Positions 1 through 7,685 of a stretch of DNA of 12,697 nt are shown in pieces. Made by a program: the position numbers and the translations under genes. The stretch lies in assembly GCA_905214825.1 (NCBI GenBank), contig CAJMNV010000053.1, positions 1 through 12,697 on the forward strand. The letters are read 5' to 3'. Source of the stretch: an uncultured bacterium. Its GTDB lineage: Bacteria; Bacillota; Clostridia; Lachnospirales; Anaerotignaceae. The first letter of the stretch is position 1. Each line of letters starts with the position of its first letter. Below the pieces are notes generated by a model, which saw nothing but the letters and a program-made list of their open reading frames with translations, made no database searches and was not told where the DNA came from.

Positions 1-169
1 CCCCCACAGAATCCACACCCGAATTGATACAGTTGCTCAATGGAAAATCAATAATACGGTATCTTCCTCCATATGTAACAGCAGGCTTTGCCACTTTGCG
101 TGTCAAAACGCCCAATCGACTGCCTTGACCACCTGCCAAAAGCATTGCAATCATCTCTTTTTTACGCAC
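1..169 (-). CDS. glgC: Glucose-1-phosphate adenylyltransferase GlgC, N-terminal part (runs off the left edge)
   Basis: GlgC makes ADP-glucose from ATP and glucose-1-phosphate, the first committed step of bacterial glycogen synthesis. Only the first 56 codons are present. They show the hallmark nucleotide-binding start, AMLLAGGQGSRLGVLT, followed by KPAV and RIIDFPLSNCINSG, which match the GlgC family closely and without gaps. I place the start at a GTG (167-169) because it gives the usual MRKKEMIAM opening and has an AAGGGG ribosome binding site eight bases upstream. The ATG at 169-171 is out of frame and stops after six codons. The gene diverges from murC. Its own promoter is an extended -10 at 232-240, so the leader is about 55 bases and contains an inverted repeat. 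GlgD or other glycogen genes would be expected beyond the edge but cannot be seen. Confidence 0.93.
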   Translation of the reverse strand, partial: MRKKEMIAMLLAGGQGSRLGVLTRKVAKPAVTYGGRYRIIDFPLSNCINSGVDSVG

Positions 170-195
170 ATTACCAACCCCTTGCTTATCATATC

Positions 196-223
196 ATCTT
201 TGTACTTGTATCCATACAAAGAT
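196..223. repeat. Overlapping inverted repeats in the glgC leader
   Basis: ATCTTTGTA (196-204) is repeated as its exact reverse complement TACAAAGAT (215-223). Inside, TTGTATCCATACAA (206-219) is a second perfect palindrome that shares bases with the first, so the two pairings exclude each other. On the minus strand this lies just after the predicted glgC transcription start. It could be an operator or a 5' mRNA stem; no known riboswitch was recognised. Confidence 0.5.
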
Positions 224-231
224 ATATGTTT

Positions 232-240
232 ATTATACCA
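232..240 (-). promoter_or_regulatory. Extended -10 promoter for glgC
   Basis: On the minus strand the sequence reads TGGTATAAT, a perfect sigma-A -10 with the extended TGn element. No good -35 hexamer is seen 17 bases upstream (TTTCTT), which is common for extended -10 promoters. The predicted start is near 225. Confidence 0.6.
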
Positions 241-343
241 TAGTCCTTTTACAAAAGAAACACCTCTAAAATATGATTTTTTATGATTTTTCTCCAAAGT
301 ATGTAATATTTTGATGGAAACCATTTCATAATTACTGATATTT

Positions 344-373
344 TTGTGATAGAAAATAAAAAAACTGTATAAA
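344..373 (+). promoter_or_regulatory. Possible upstream second promoter for murC
   Basis: TTGTGA (344-349) and TATAAA (368-373) are separated by 18 bases. This is a weaker match than the promoter at 398-426, and the AT richness of the region makes chance matches likely. The stretch 241-397 otherwise shows no gene. Confidence 0.25.
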
Positions 374-397
374 ATATAGAAAAAACAACAGTAAGAA

Positions 398-426
398 TTG
401 CCATTCCCTTGTTGCTGTACTATAAT
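398..426 (+). promoter_or_regulatory. Sigma-A promoter for murC
   Basis: TTGCCA (398-403) and a perfect TATAAT (421-426) are spaced by exactly 17 bases. This gives a start near 433 and a leader of about 50 bases to the murC ATG. It is the best promoter match in the glgC-murC gap. Confidence 0.65.
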
Positions 427-483
427 GAAAACCAAAAACAATGCATATTCTGTAAAATTATAACAATAGAAGGTGGTAAAACC

Positions 484-1848
484 ATGACAAAACAAAAAGA
501 GCATATTTATTTTATTGGCATTGGCGGCATCAGCATGTCAGGGCTTGCAGAAATTCTCTGTCATAGAGGATTTGTCGTATCTGGCACAGATGTCAAAGAA
601 AGTGCTGTCACAAAACATCTGCAACAACTTGGTATTCATGTCAATTTTGGACATCGTGCCGAAAATATTACCGATGATATTACCATGGTAGTATACACTG
701 CTGCCATACATGATGATAATCCCGAATTGAAAACAGCAAAAGCAAAAAATATCAAAATCATAGACAGAGCAAAACTGTTGGGGCAAATTATGGCAGACTA
801 TGAAAAATCTGTTGCTGTTTCCGGTACACACGGCAAAACAACAACAACATCTATGATATCTGAAATATTGCTTGCCGCACACACAGACCCCACCATTACG
901 GTTGGTGGTATATTGCCCACCATACAAAGCAATTTAAAAATCGGAAATTCTCCTTATTTTGTGGCAGAAGCCTGTGAATATTTCGATAGCTTTTTGCAAT
1001 TTTCCCCCTATGTTGGTGTCATATTGAATGTCGAAAGTGACCATTTGGATTATTTTGCGTCATTGGAACATATTCGTCGTTCTTTTCATGCATTTGCAAA
1101 ACGTATTCCAAAAAATGGTATGTTGGTCATTTATGATGGTATCGAAAACAAAAACGAATTAATTGCAAATTTAAACTGTACTGTGGAAACATTTGGATTG
1201 TCAGAACAATCTGACTGGACAGCAAAAAATATCATGCATACATCTGATGGCAAAAATAGTTTTGATGTATATCACAAAGGGGTATTTTTTGCAACCATTT
1301 CTTTGCATATTCCTGGTGAGCACAACATCACAAATGCACTTGCCGCCATTGCCGCATCTGCATTTTTGGACATTTCTGCACAACATTGTATCAACGGTTT
1401 GCAGCATTACACAGGCACACAACGTCGTTTTCAATACAAAGGGGAGAAAGACGGTATCATTGTCATTGATGATTATGCCCACCACCCCACAGAAATCAAA
1501 GCCGCACTTGCTGCTGCACAAAATGTCAAACACAACAAAACATGGTGTGTATTCCAACCACACACTTATTCTCGCACACGTTTTTTATTTGAAGAATTCA
1601 GCCAATCCTTTACAGATGCAGACGAAGTCATTGTTGCAGACATATTTGCAGCCAGAGAAAGCGATGACGGCACAGTTAATAGCCAACAACTTGCACAACG
1701 CATTGCACAAAACGGCATATCTGCACATTATGTTGGCGATTTTGCCGCCATTGCACAATATTTGAAAGCAAATTGTCAACCTGGTGATTTACTTATGACT
1801 GTGGGTGCAGGCGATGTGTATCAAATCGGCGAAAACTTTTTGAAATAA
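484..1848 (+). CDS. murC: UDP-N-acetylmuramate--L-alanine ligase MurC
   Basis: MurC is the cytoplasmic ATP-dependent ligase that adds L-alanine to UDP-MurNAc, the first amino acid of the peptidoglycan stem peptide. The 454-residue product has the normal family length and all three Mur domains. These are the N-terminal UDP-binding motif GIGGISMSGLAE (residues 12-23), the ATP-binding GTHGKTTTTSM (114-124) with EACEY and NVESDHLDY (162-190), GEHNITNALAA (278-288), and the C-terminal domain with RRFQYKG, DDYAHHPTE (329-337) and FQPHTYSRT (357-365). The ATG at 484 is preceded by AAGGTGG at good spacing. In-frame codons further upstream would add 25 unrelated residues, so I reject them. The gene stands alone between its own promoter and a terminator at 1864-1905. 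Confidence 0.97.
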   Translation: MTKQKEHIYFIGIGGISMSGLAEILCHRGFVVSGTDVKESAVTKHLQQLGIHVNFGHRAENITDDITMVVYTAAIHDDNPELKTAKAKNIKIIDRAKLLGQIMADYEKSVAVSGTHGKTTTTSMISEILLAAHTDPTITVGGILPTIQSNLKIGNSPYFVAEACEYFDSFLQFSPYVGVILNVESDHLDYFASLEHIRRSFHAFAKRIPKNGMLVIYDGIENKNELIANLNCTVETFGLSEQSDWTAKNIMHTSDGKNSFDVYHKGVFFATISLHIPGEHNITNALAAIAASAFLDISAQHCINGLQHYTGTQRRFQYKGEKDGIIVIDDYAHHPTEIKAALAAAQNVKHNKTWCVFQPHTYSRTRFLFEEFSQSFTDADEVIVADIFAARESDDGTVNSQQLAQRIAQNGISAHYVGDFAAIAQYLKANCQPGDLLMTVGAGDVYQIGENFLK

Positions 1849-1863
1849 AATCATAAATCCATT

Positions 1864-1906
1864 GGGGTGGTATCTAAATTTATTTTTTAGATAGCCCCCT
1901 ATTTTA
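1864..1906 (+). terminator. Rho-independent terminator after murC
   Basis: GGGG and TATCTAAA (1864-1878) pair with TTTAGATA and CCCC (1886-1898) around a short AT loop, with a small bulge between the two stem blocks, followed by a T-rich tail (1900-1907). It starts 16 bases after the murC stop. Confidence 0.6.
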
Positions 1907-2098
1907 TATGCCTCTTTATGATAAACGCATATTGTTTGCAATCAAAATTCTATCGTGATATGACGAACATACATAAAATATTTTTCCCAGTTTATCATAT
2001 ATATATGAACAGATACACAAACACTTTCTATCATATTTCAAAATTTATGAAATTTACTGGGACAGTCTTTGATAGCCCTTCTATACAAACACCATATC
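1907..2098. other. Gene-free stretch in the convergent murC-rlmH gap
   Basis: About 190 AT-rich bases lie between the two terminators. I see no gene: the only sizeable open frame (1918-2127) has no ribosome binding site and ends inside a terminator. CCCAGT (1986-1991) and ACTGGG (2056-2061) form a short inverted repeat. GATAGCCC occurs at 1890-1897 and again at 2071-2078. TTTATGATA at 1915-1923 recurs at 2154-2162 in the end of rlmH. These could be traces of a small decayed insertion or chance. Confidence 0.4.
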
Positions 2099-2137
2099 AA
2101 AAAAACTTCTCACACAATGCTATGTGAGAAGTTTTTT
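2099..2137. terminator. Bidirectional terminator between rlmH and murC
   Basis: CTTCTCACA (2106-2114) pairs perfectly with TGTGAGAAG (2123-2131) around an 8-base loop. A run of A (2099-2105) precedes it and a run of T (2132-2137) follows, so it can end transcription in both directions. It lies 14 bases beyond the rlmH stop and probably ends the murA-walJ-rlmH transcript. Confidence 0.85.
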
Positions 2138-2150
2138 CATACACCAACTT

Positions 2151-2630
2151 TTATTTATGATATGGTTCTCCTCTATTGATACGCTCCGCACGATAAATTT
2201 GCTCCAACAATATCACACGCATCATTTGATGTGGAAATGTCATTTTAGAAAAACTCAATGCATCATCGGCACACTGCATCACATCTTTTGACAATCCCAA
2301 AGAACCACCAATCACAAACACCATATGACTAACACCGGAAACCGCCTTTTTTTCCATAAAATCTGCCAACTGCTCAGAATTGAGCGATTTTCCTTCTATA
2401 GCAAGTACCACCACAAAAGCATCTTCTTTTATGGATTTCAATATCCTTTCGCCTTCTTTTTTCTTGACTTCTTGCTCTTGTGCTTTGCTCATGGTTTCTG
2501 GTGTTTTTTCATCTGCCAATTCTATAATGTCCAACTTATGGTATCTGCTCAAACGCTTGCTATATTCCGCTATGGCATCTTTCCAGTATTTTTCTTTCAA
2601 CTTCCCTACACAAACAATCGTAATCCGCAT
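2151..2630 (-). CDS. rlmH: 23S rRNA (pseudouridine1915-N3)-methyltransferase RlmH
   Basis: RlmH is a small SPOUT methyltransferase that methylates pseudouridine 1915 in helix 69 of 23S rRNA, using S-adenosylmethionine, on the assembled ribosome. The 159-residue length is that of the family. The N-terminus MRITIVCVGKLKEKYW, the cofactor loop FVIGGSLGLS (residues 105-114), SFSKMTFPHQMMRVILLEQ (126-144) and the C-terminus RGEPYHK are all diagnostic. An AAGGGG ribosome binding site lies seven bases before the ATG. One residue is odd: position 149 in YRAERI is Glu, where homologues I recall have an aromatic residue (RAF or RAY). The gene follows walJ by 14 bases, so the two are surely cotranscribed; a walJ-rlmH neighbourhood is also known in Bacillus and Staphylococcus. 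Confidence 0.96.
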   Translation of the reverse strand: MRITIVCVGKLKEKYWKDAIAEYSKRLSRYHKLDIIELADEKTPETMSKAQEQEVKKKEGERILKSIKEDAFVVVLAIEGKSLNSEQLADFMEKKAVSGVSHMVFVIGGSLGLSKDVMQCADDALSFSKMTFPHQMMRVILLEQIYRAERINRGEPYHK

Positions 2631-2644
2631 ATCTATCCCCTTTT

Positions 2645-3433
2645 TTATACCTGTACTTTGACTCCATTGGAATATTTTGCTGCCATATCCATTTTCAATC
2701 TACCACCCAATTTGATTTGGTTTTGTTCAAATATATCTTGCACGGTTTCATACGCCAAATATGGACGATTATTTTCTTGACTCAAATGTCCCAAAAAAAT
2801 ATATTGCATTTTTCCTGTCAAAATTTCTGTCAGCAATTTCCCTGCATTTTTATTTGACAAATGTCCCTTTTCGCCCAATATCCGTCGTTTCAACGACCAA
2901 GGATATTTTCCTTGTTCCACCAATTGCTCATCATGATTTGCTTCCAAAAGCAAAACATTACTGTCTGTAATATTTTCTTTCAAATTTTCCGTCACATGCC
3001 CAATATCAGTTGCCACTGTAATTTTTTTGTTTTCTGCAAATATACTATATCCAACGGGGTTTGGTGTATCATGCGGAATGGAAAAAGGACGAACACACAA
3101 ATCATTGATGACACACATCTCATCAGGATATACAAAACGCTTGTTGTTTGGTGCAATTTTGCCCAAGCTGTTGTCCATATTCCGCCAAGTTTCTTCTGTT
3201 GCATAAATTGGTACATGAAATTTACGAGAAAACACACCTGCCCCTTTGATATGGTCTGTATGTTCATGGGTAATAAACAAAGCATCTATCTGTTCGCCTT
3301 GCAAACCCAAACTTTCCAAACTCTGTGTAATTCTTTTTCCACTCACACCTGCATCAATCAATATGCGTGTGTGTTGTGAAGCAATGTATGTGCTGTTACC
3401 GCTACTGCCACTTGCAATGGTATAAAATTCCAA
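2645..3433 (-). CDS. walJ: MBL-fold metallo-hydrolase, WalJ/YycJ family
   Basis: This is a cytoplasmic metallo-beta-lactamase-fold hydrolase of the WalJ (YycJ) type. The family is linked in Bacilli to the WalRK cell-wall system and, by some work, to coordination of replication and division or to 5'-exonuclease activity; its substrate here is unknown. The metal site is clear: THEHTDH (residues 55-61), Asp143 in ATDIGH, and His216 in LGHLS. I choose the TTG at 3431-3433 as start because a strong AGGAGG lies exactly seven bases upstream, and because the product then begins MEFYTIASGSSGNS, the normal family start, giving 262 residues. The longer frame to 3496 would add 21 unrelated residues. No walR or walK gene is adjacent; instead murA lies 110 bases upstream and rlmH 14 bases downstream. 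No convincing promoter of its own is seen, so it may be read from the murA promoter. Confidence 0.9.
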   Translation of the reverse strand: MEFYTIASGSSGNSTYIASQHTRILIDAGVSGKRITQSLESLGLQGEQIDALFITHEHTDHIKGAGVFSRKFHVPIYATEETWRNMDNSLGKIAPNNKRFVYPDEMCVINDLCVRPFSIPHDTPNPVGYSIFAENKKITVATDIGHVTENLKENITDSNVLLLEANHDEQLVEQGKYPWSLKRRILGEKGHLSNKNAGKLLTEILTGKMQYIFLGHLSQENNRPYLAYETVQDIFEQNQIKLGGRLKMDMAAKYSNGVKVQV

Positions 3434-3440
3434 TTCCCCA

Positions 3441-3446
3441 CCTCCT
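3441..3446 (-). promoter_or_regulatory. Ribosome binding site that fixes the TTG start of walJ
   Basis: On the minus strand AGGAGG lies seven bases before a TTG codon. It is inside the longer open frame, so it identifies TTG rather than the distant ATG as the start. Confidence 0.75.
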
Positions 3447-3543
3447 CTTTTATGACAAAACAAGTGTAAAAAAGTGGACTTCCACAAGAAAGTCAAAGAA
3501 ATCCTTTGTTCTTATGTAAGACCACCCCGCTTACGATTTGATA

Positions 3544-4800
3544 TTATTGTTTTACTCTGGTAATCTCTGCCCCCAAAGCATTGAATTTGTGTTCAACATC
3601 TTCATACCCTCTATCGATGTATTTTACACCATTGATGACACTTTCCCCCTCTGCCGCCAATGCTGCCAATATCATCGCTGCCCCTGCACGCAAATCAGTT
3701 GCTTTCACTTCTGCACCATGCAACTGTGGTATGCCTTCGATACAAGCTTTTCTACCCTCAATTTTTACTTTTGCTCCCATTTTACGCAATTCATCAATGT
3801 ATTGATACCGATTATCCCACACATTTTCTGTGATAACACTGTTGCCATTGCATACCATCAACAATGTTGTCATTTGCGGCTGCAAATCTGTCGGAAAACC
3901 GGGATAACTCATTGTTTTGACATTGGCACAACGCAAAGGTCGGTTTGCGGTAACACGAATGGAGTCATCATGTTCTTCAATGGTCACATTCATTTCGTCT
4001 AATTTTGCTGTCAAAGAGTCCATATGTTTGGGTATGATATTTCTCACCAAAACATCGCCACCTGTAATTGCTGCTGCAATCATATATGTGCCTGCTTCAA
4101 TCTGGTCAGGGATAATGGCATATTGTGCCCCATGCAACTGTTCCACACCTTTGATACGAATAATGTCTGTACCAGCCCCCTTGATATTTGCCCCCATCAT
4201 ATTCAAATAATTTGCGGTATCCACAACATGTGGTTCTTTCGCAGCATTTTCAATGGTGGTCACACCTTCTGCCATGGTTGCTGCCAACATAATATTGATG
4301 GTTGCTCCCACACTGACTTGGTCCATATAAATGGACGTACCCACCAATTTATCTGCATATGCACACACCATACCATTTTTTTCTTCCACCGTAGCCCCCA
4401 ATGCACGAAACCCTTTTAAGTGCAAATCAATAGGTCTTGTACCAAAGTTACATCCGCCCGGCAAAGCAACCTCTGCTTTTTTATATCTTGCCAATAATGC
4501 TCCCAAAAAATAATAAGATGCTCTGATTTTCTGTACTTCTTCAAAACTTGCACGATAATCAATTCCATTGTTACAATCAATTTTTAATGTATGACGGTCT
4601 GTATAAGTACACACACCACCTAATTTTTCGATAGTATGACAAAGACAAGCCACATCTTCAATACAAGGCAGGTTTTCCAACACACTCACACCATCTGCCA
4701 TAATTGCCGCCGGAATGACTGCCACCGCCGCATTTTTTGCACCACTGATAGTCACTTCACCAACTAGGCGTTTTTGTCCTTGCACAATCAATTTATCCAT
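3544..4800 (-). CDS. murA: UDP-N-acetylglucosamine 1-carboxyvinyltransferase MurA
   Basis: MurA transfers enolpyruvate from phosphoenolpyruvate to UDP-GlcNAc, the first committed step of peptidoglycan synthesis and the target of fosfomycin. The 418-residue product carries every key residue: Lys22-Asn23 in SGAKNAA, the loop PGGCNFGTRP with catalytic Cys117 and Arg122, Asp305 in GFPTDLQPQ, and Arg397 in KYIDRGYE. Cys rather than Asp in the loop predicts fosfomycin sensitivity at the enzyme level. I place the start at ATG 4798-4800; an in-frame TTG at 4804-4806, closer to the AAGGTGA site, would add two residues and cannot be excluded. An extended -10 lies about 60 bases upstream. Firmicutes often have two murA copies; which one this is cannot be told here. 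Confidence 0.96.
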   Translation of the reverse strand: MDKLIVQGQKRLVGEVTISGAKNAAVAVIPAAIMADGVSVLENLPCIEDVACLCHTIEKLGGVCTYTDRHTLKIDCNNGIDYRASFEEVQKIRASYYFLGALLARYKKAEVALPGGCNFGTRPIDLHLKGFRALGATVEEKNGMVCAYADKLVGTSIYMDQVSVGATINIMLAATMAEGVTTIENAAKEPHVVDTANYLNMMGANIKGAGTDIIRIKGVEQLHGAQYAIIPDQIEAGTYMIAAAITGGDVLVRNIIPKHMDSLTAKLDEMNVTIEEHDDSIRVTANRPLRCANVKTMSYPGFPTDLQPQMTTLLMVCNGNSVITENVWDNRYQYIDELRKMGAKVKIEGRKACIEGIPQLHGAEVKATDLRAGAAMILAALAAEGESVINGVKYIDRGYEDVEHKFNALGAEITRVKQ

Positions 4801-4856
4801 AAACAATATTCACCTTCCAAATCATTCAACAAAGGACATTTTGCCCTAATGTTCTG

Positions 4857-4865
4857 ATTATATCA
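4857..4865 (-). promoter_or_regulatory. Extended -10 promoter for murA
   Basis: The minus strand reads TGATATAAT, a perfect -10 with TGn. No clear -35 is present (TTTTCT at 17 bases). It lies between the ATPase terminator and murA, so murA and probably walJ-rlmH start here. Confidence 0.6.
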
Positions 4866-4881
4866 TGAAATAAAGCAAGAG

Positions 4882-4916
4882 AAAAGCCCCTTTCTTTATG
4901 AAGAGGCTTTTTTATC
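4882..4916. terminator. Terminator after the P-type ATPase gene
   Basis: AAAAGCC and CTTTC on the left pair with GAAG and GGCTTTT on the right, with one mismatch, around a short loop (4883-4913). T-rich sequence follows on both strands, so it may work in both directions. It starts about 20 bases beyond the ATPase stop. Confidence 0.65.
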
Positions 4917-4935
4917 AAAAAAATTGCTATTTTTA

Positions 4936-7569
4936 TTATTCTACCTTTTGTCTTTGGTGCAATCCTTTTTCCAATTCCACAATGGGCAATGGTGCAATCG
5001 ATAAACCTGCAACCAACAACCATTGTACACTGTCTAATGGTACTACTTTGAATATACCTGCCAAAAATGGTATCATAATCACAGACACTTGCAAAATAAT
5101 CCCCACAACCAATGCCCCCATCAACCATAAATTAGAAAAAATGGGCAAATGACTCAAAGAATGTTCAGACCGCATATTAAAGGCATGTATCAACTGCGAA
5201 AGCGAAAGCACAGCAAATGCCATAGTACGTCCGATGGCATATTCTCCTTGTTTGTCAAAATAAATATGTCCCATACCAAATGCCAACAATGCCAACATAC
5301 CAATCATAATACCTTCTAATACAATTTGTGCCCCCATACCACCATCAAATAAACTGCCACCATTTTTTCTTGGCATACGTTCCATAACATCTCGTTCTGT
5401 GGGTTCCATACCCAGTGCTATGGCAGGCAAAGAGTCTGTCACCAAATTCACCCAAAGCAAATGTATTGGCAACAATGGTGCTGCCCACCCCAAAACCATT
5501 GCCGCAAATATTGTCAATATTTCACCAATATTACTGGAAAGCAAAAAATGCACGGCTTTTCGTATATTGTCATAAATGCCCCTACCTTCTTTGACTGCTG
5601 ATACAATGGTTGCAAAGTTATCATCTGTCAGTATCAAATCTGATGCCCCTTTTGCAACTTCTGTACCGCTTTTGCCCATTGCACAACCAATATCTGCCGC
5701 TTTTAATGCAGGGGCATCATTGATACCATCTCCTGTCATTGCCACAACATTTCCATTTTTTTGATATGCTTTTACAATACGAACTTTATGTTCTGGGGCA
5801 ACTCGTGCAAACACTGTACATTCTTTTGCAATTTCTTGCAATGTTGCATCATTCATTTTTTCCAATTCTGTCCCTGTAATTGCCAAATCATTGGCATCAT
5901 ATATACCCAATTCTTTTGCAATGGCTTTTGCTGTCAACACATGGTCTCCCGTAATCATCACAGGACGAATACCTGCTTTTTTGCACAATCGCACAGACTC
6001 TCGAACCGCTGGACGAGGTGGATCTACCATACCAGCCATACCTGCAAATATCAAATCTTTTTCCAAAATATCCGCTTTTATGAGAGGTTGCTTATCCCAT
6101 TGTCGAAATGCTACTGCCACCACACGCAAGGCATTTCCTGCCATTTCTCCGTTTATCATACGCACTTTGCTTTTTTTTGCCTCATCAAAATGGGTTTTTC
6201 CACTCTCATCCAAACAAAAACTGCATTGCTCCAATAAAATATCCGGTGCCCCCTTTGTAACAGAAATCCAGCCATATTCTGTTTTATGTACTGTTGTCAT
6301 ACGTTTACGTTCTGATGAAAATGGAATTTCTCCCACACGAGGCATTTCTTTTCGCAATCCCATAAAATCAATACCACCAACTGCTGCACACTCTGCCAAT
6401 GCTTTTTCTGTTGGCTCACCTGTCAAATTGCCATCTCGCATATTGCAATCGTTGCAAAGTGCAAATAAATGTCGTATGGTTTCTTGGATTGTTTTATTTT
6501 TGACTTCTGTGTAGTTACTATCTGCCAACTGCACAACCTGCATTTTATTTTGTGTCAATGTGCCTGTTTTATCAGAACAAATGACCGTTGCACCACCCAA
6601 TGTTTCCACTGCTGGTAATCGTCTGACAATGGTATTTTTTTCAGACATTCTTTGTGTACCGATGGCAAGCACAATCGTTACAATGGCAGGCAAACCTTCC
6701 GGAATTGCTGCCACAGCCAGACTTACCGCTGTCATAAACATAGAAAATGGCGGTTTGTGTTGCAATATCCCCATCACAAATATCACCGCACACACAACCA
6801 ATGCCCCAATACCTAATTGCTTTCCTGTTTTTTCCAATTTCTTTTGCAAAGGTGTTTCATTGCTTTTTGTATTTGACAACATTTTTGCAATCCGCCCCAT
6901 TTCTGTATCCATACCTGTCGCAGTGACCAATACCTTCCCCTTTCCATACAGTACATAGCCACCAGAAAGCACCATATTTTTGCGGTCGCCCAAAGGTGTT
7001 TTTGCATCATAACAAGTGTAATCCTCTTTTTCCACTGCCATTGCTTCCCCTGTAACTGCACTTTCTTCTGTTTTCAAACTATAACTTTCCAATATCCGTC
7101 CATCGGCACAAATATAATTTCCTGCCTCCAAAAGTAAAATATCACCTTTTACCACCTCTGTTGTTGCAATTTCTTTGGCTTGTCCATTTCGCAATACCTT
7201 TGCATGTGGTGCTGCCATTTTTTGCAAAGCCTCTAATGCTTTTTCTGCTTTGTTTTCCTGTATCAAACCCAATATGGCATTCAATACCACAATGCCCACA
7301 ATAATCAATGCATCTAAAACATCAGTTTCCCCATTCATACGAGACACCAGAACAGAAACACCTGCTGCCCCCAAAAGTAGCAATATCATAAAATCATGAA
7401 ACTGTGCCAAAAAACGCATAACAATACTTTGTTTTTTCTGTTCTTGTTGTAATACATTTTCCCCATATTCCGCCAATCTTCTTTTGGCCTCTTCTGTCAG
7501 CAATCCATTTTGCAAATCTGTTTCCAATGCTTTTGCTGTTTGCTCTTTGCTCATACTCCACCAATTCAT
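4936..7569 (-). CDS. Calcium-translocating P-type ATPase (PMCA/SERCA-like, P2 type)
   Basis: This is an 877-residue P-type ATPase of the plasma membrane that most likely exports Ca2+ in exchange for protons. In order: an N-terminal cation-ATPase domain (about 1-60), the actuator motif TGE (173-175), the M4 motif PEGLP (290-294), the phosphorylation site CSDKTGTLT with Asp333, the nucleotide-binding KGAPD (439-443), TGDH (540-543), and the hinge MTGDGINDAP (611-620). The ion-binding residues of SERCA site II are kept: Glu291 in PEGLP, and Asn708 and Asp712 in NLVTDS. SSNIGE in M5 (678-683) is also kept. M8 has SQLIHAFN, with no Glu at the place of SERCA Glu908, as in single-site bacterial pumps such as Listeria LMCA1. 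The ATG start has GGGTGAGG just upstream; an ATG six codons on is an alternative. The gene diverges from a YtaF-like membrane protein. Substrate is inferred from motifs. Confidence 0.93.
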   Translation of the reverse strand: MNWWSMSKEQTAKALETDLQNGLLTEEAKRRLAEYGENVLQQEQKKQSIVMRFLAQFHDFMILLLLGAAGVSVLVSRMNGETDVLDALIIVGIVVLNAILGLIQENKAEKALEALQKMAAPHAKVLRNGQAKEIATTEVVKGDILLLEAGNYICADGRILESYSLKTEESAVTGEAMAVEKEDYTCYDAKTPLGDRKNMVLSGGYVLYGKGKVLVTATGMDTEMGRIAKMLSNTKSNETPLQKKLEKTGKQLGIGALVVCAVIFVMGILQHKPPFSMFMTAVSLAVAAIPEGLPAIVTIVLAIGTQRMSEKNTIVRRLPAVETLGGATVICSDKTGTLTQNKMQVVQLADSNYTEVKNKTIQETIRHLFALCNDCNMRDGNLTGEPTEKALAECAAVGGIDFMGLRKEMPRVGEIPFSSERKRMTTVHKTEYGWISVTKGAPDILLEQCSFCLDESGKTHFDEAKKSKVRMINGEMAGNALRVVAVAFRQWDKQPLIKADILEKDLIFAGMAGMVDPPRPAVRESVRLCKKAGIRPVMITGDHVLTAKAIAKELGIYDANDLAITGTELEKMNDATLQEIAKECTVFARVAPEHKVRIVKAYQKNGNVVAMTGDGINDAPALKAADIGCAMGKSGTEVAKGASDLILTDDNFATIVSAVKEGRGIYDNIRKAVHFLLSSNIGEILTIFAAMVLGWAAPLLPIHLLWVNLVTDSLPAIALGMEPTERDVMERMPRKNGGSLFDGGMGAQIVLEGIMIGMLALLAFGMGHIYFDKQGEYAIGRTMAFAVLSLSQLIHAFNMRSEHSLSHLPIFSNLWLMGALVVGIILQVSVIMIPFLAGIFKVVPLDSVQWLLVAGLSIAPLPIVELEKGLHQRQKVE

Positions 7570-7636
7570 ATCCTCACCCGTTCCTTTTGTATTTTATCTG
7601 TGGTTGTCCCATTTCTGTTTCATTCTATGCAGGTAC

Positions 7637-7652
7637 TGTCAAAAACATGACA
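7637..7652. repeat. Inverted repeat in the ATPase/YtaF divergent region
   Basis: TGTCA (7637-7641) and TGACA (7648-7652) form a perfect 5-base inverted repeat around AAAACA, in the 116-base gap between two divergent transporter-like genes. It could be an operator for both. Arms this short can occur by chance. Confidence 0.3.
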
Positions 7653-7685
7653 ACCGCATATCATGGCAAAAGGAGGTGTTTTTTC

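Noticed and set aside
151..504. 117-codon minus-strand frame across the glgC-murC gap
   Set aside because: It covers both promoters and overlaps the glgC start out of frame. The composition is that of non-coding AT-rich DNA.
1918..2127. 69-codon plus-strand frame after murC
   Set aside because: It has no ribosome binding site, no recognisable sequence, and it ends inside a terminator stem.
3465..3490. Short hairpin GTGG-AAGT-CCAC followed by T run upstream of walJ (minus strand)
   Set aside because: The stem has only four base pairs, too weak to call a terminator, though it could lower read-through from murA.
4804..4806. TTG as the start of murA
   Set aside because: It is closer to the ribosome binding site, but the ATG two codons on gives the usual MDKL start. 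The choice is not certain.
5891..6514. 207-codon plus-strand frame opposite the ATPase gene
   Set aside because: It is an antisense shadow of a gene with clear catalytic motifs and has no ribosome binding site. The same applies to the other long antisense frames over murC, murA, the ATPase and DUF1846 genes.
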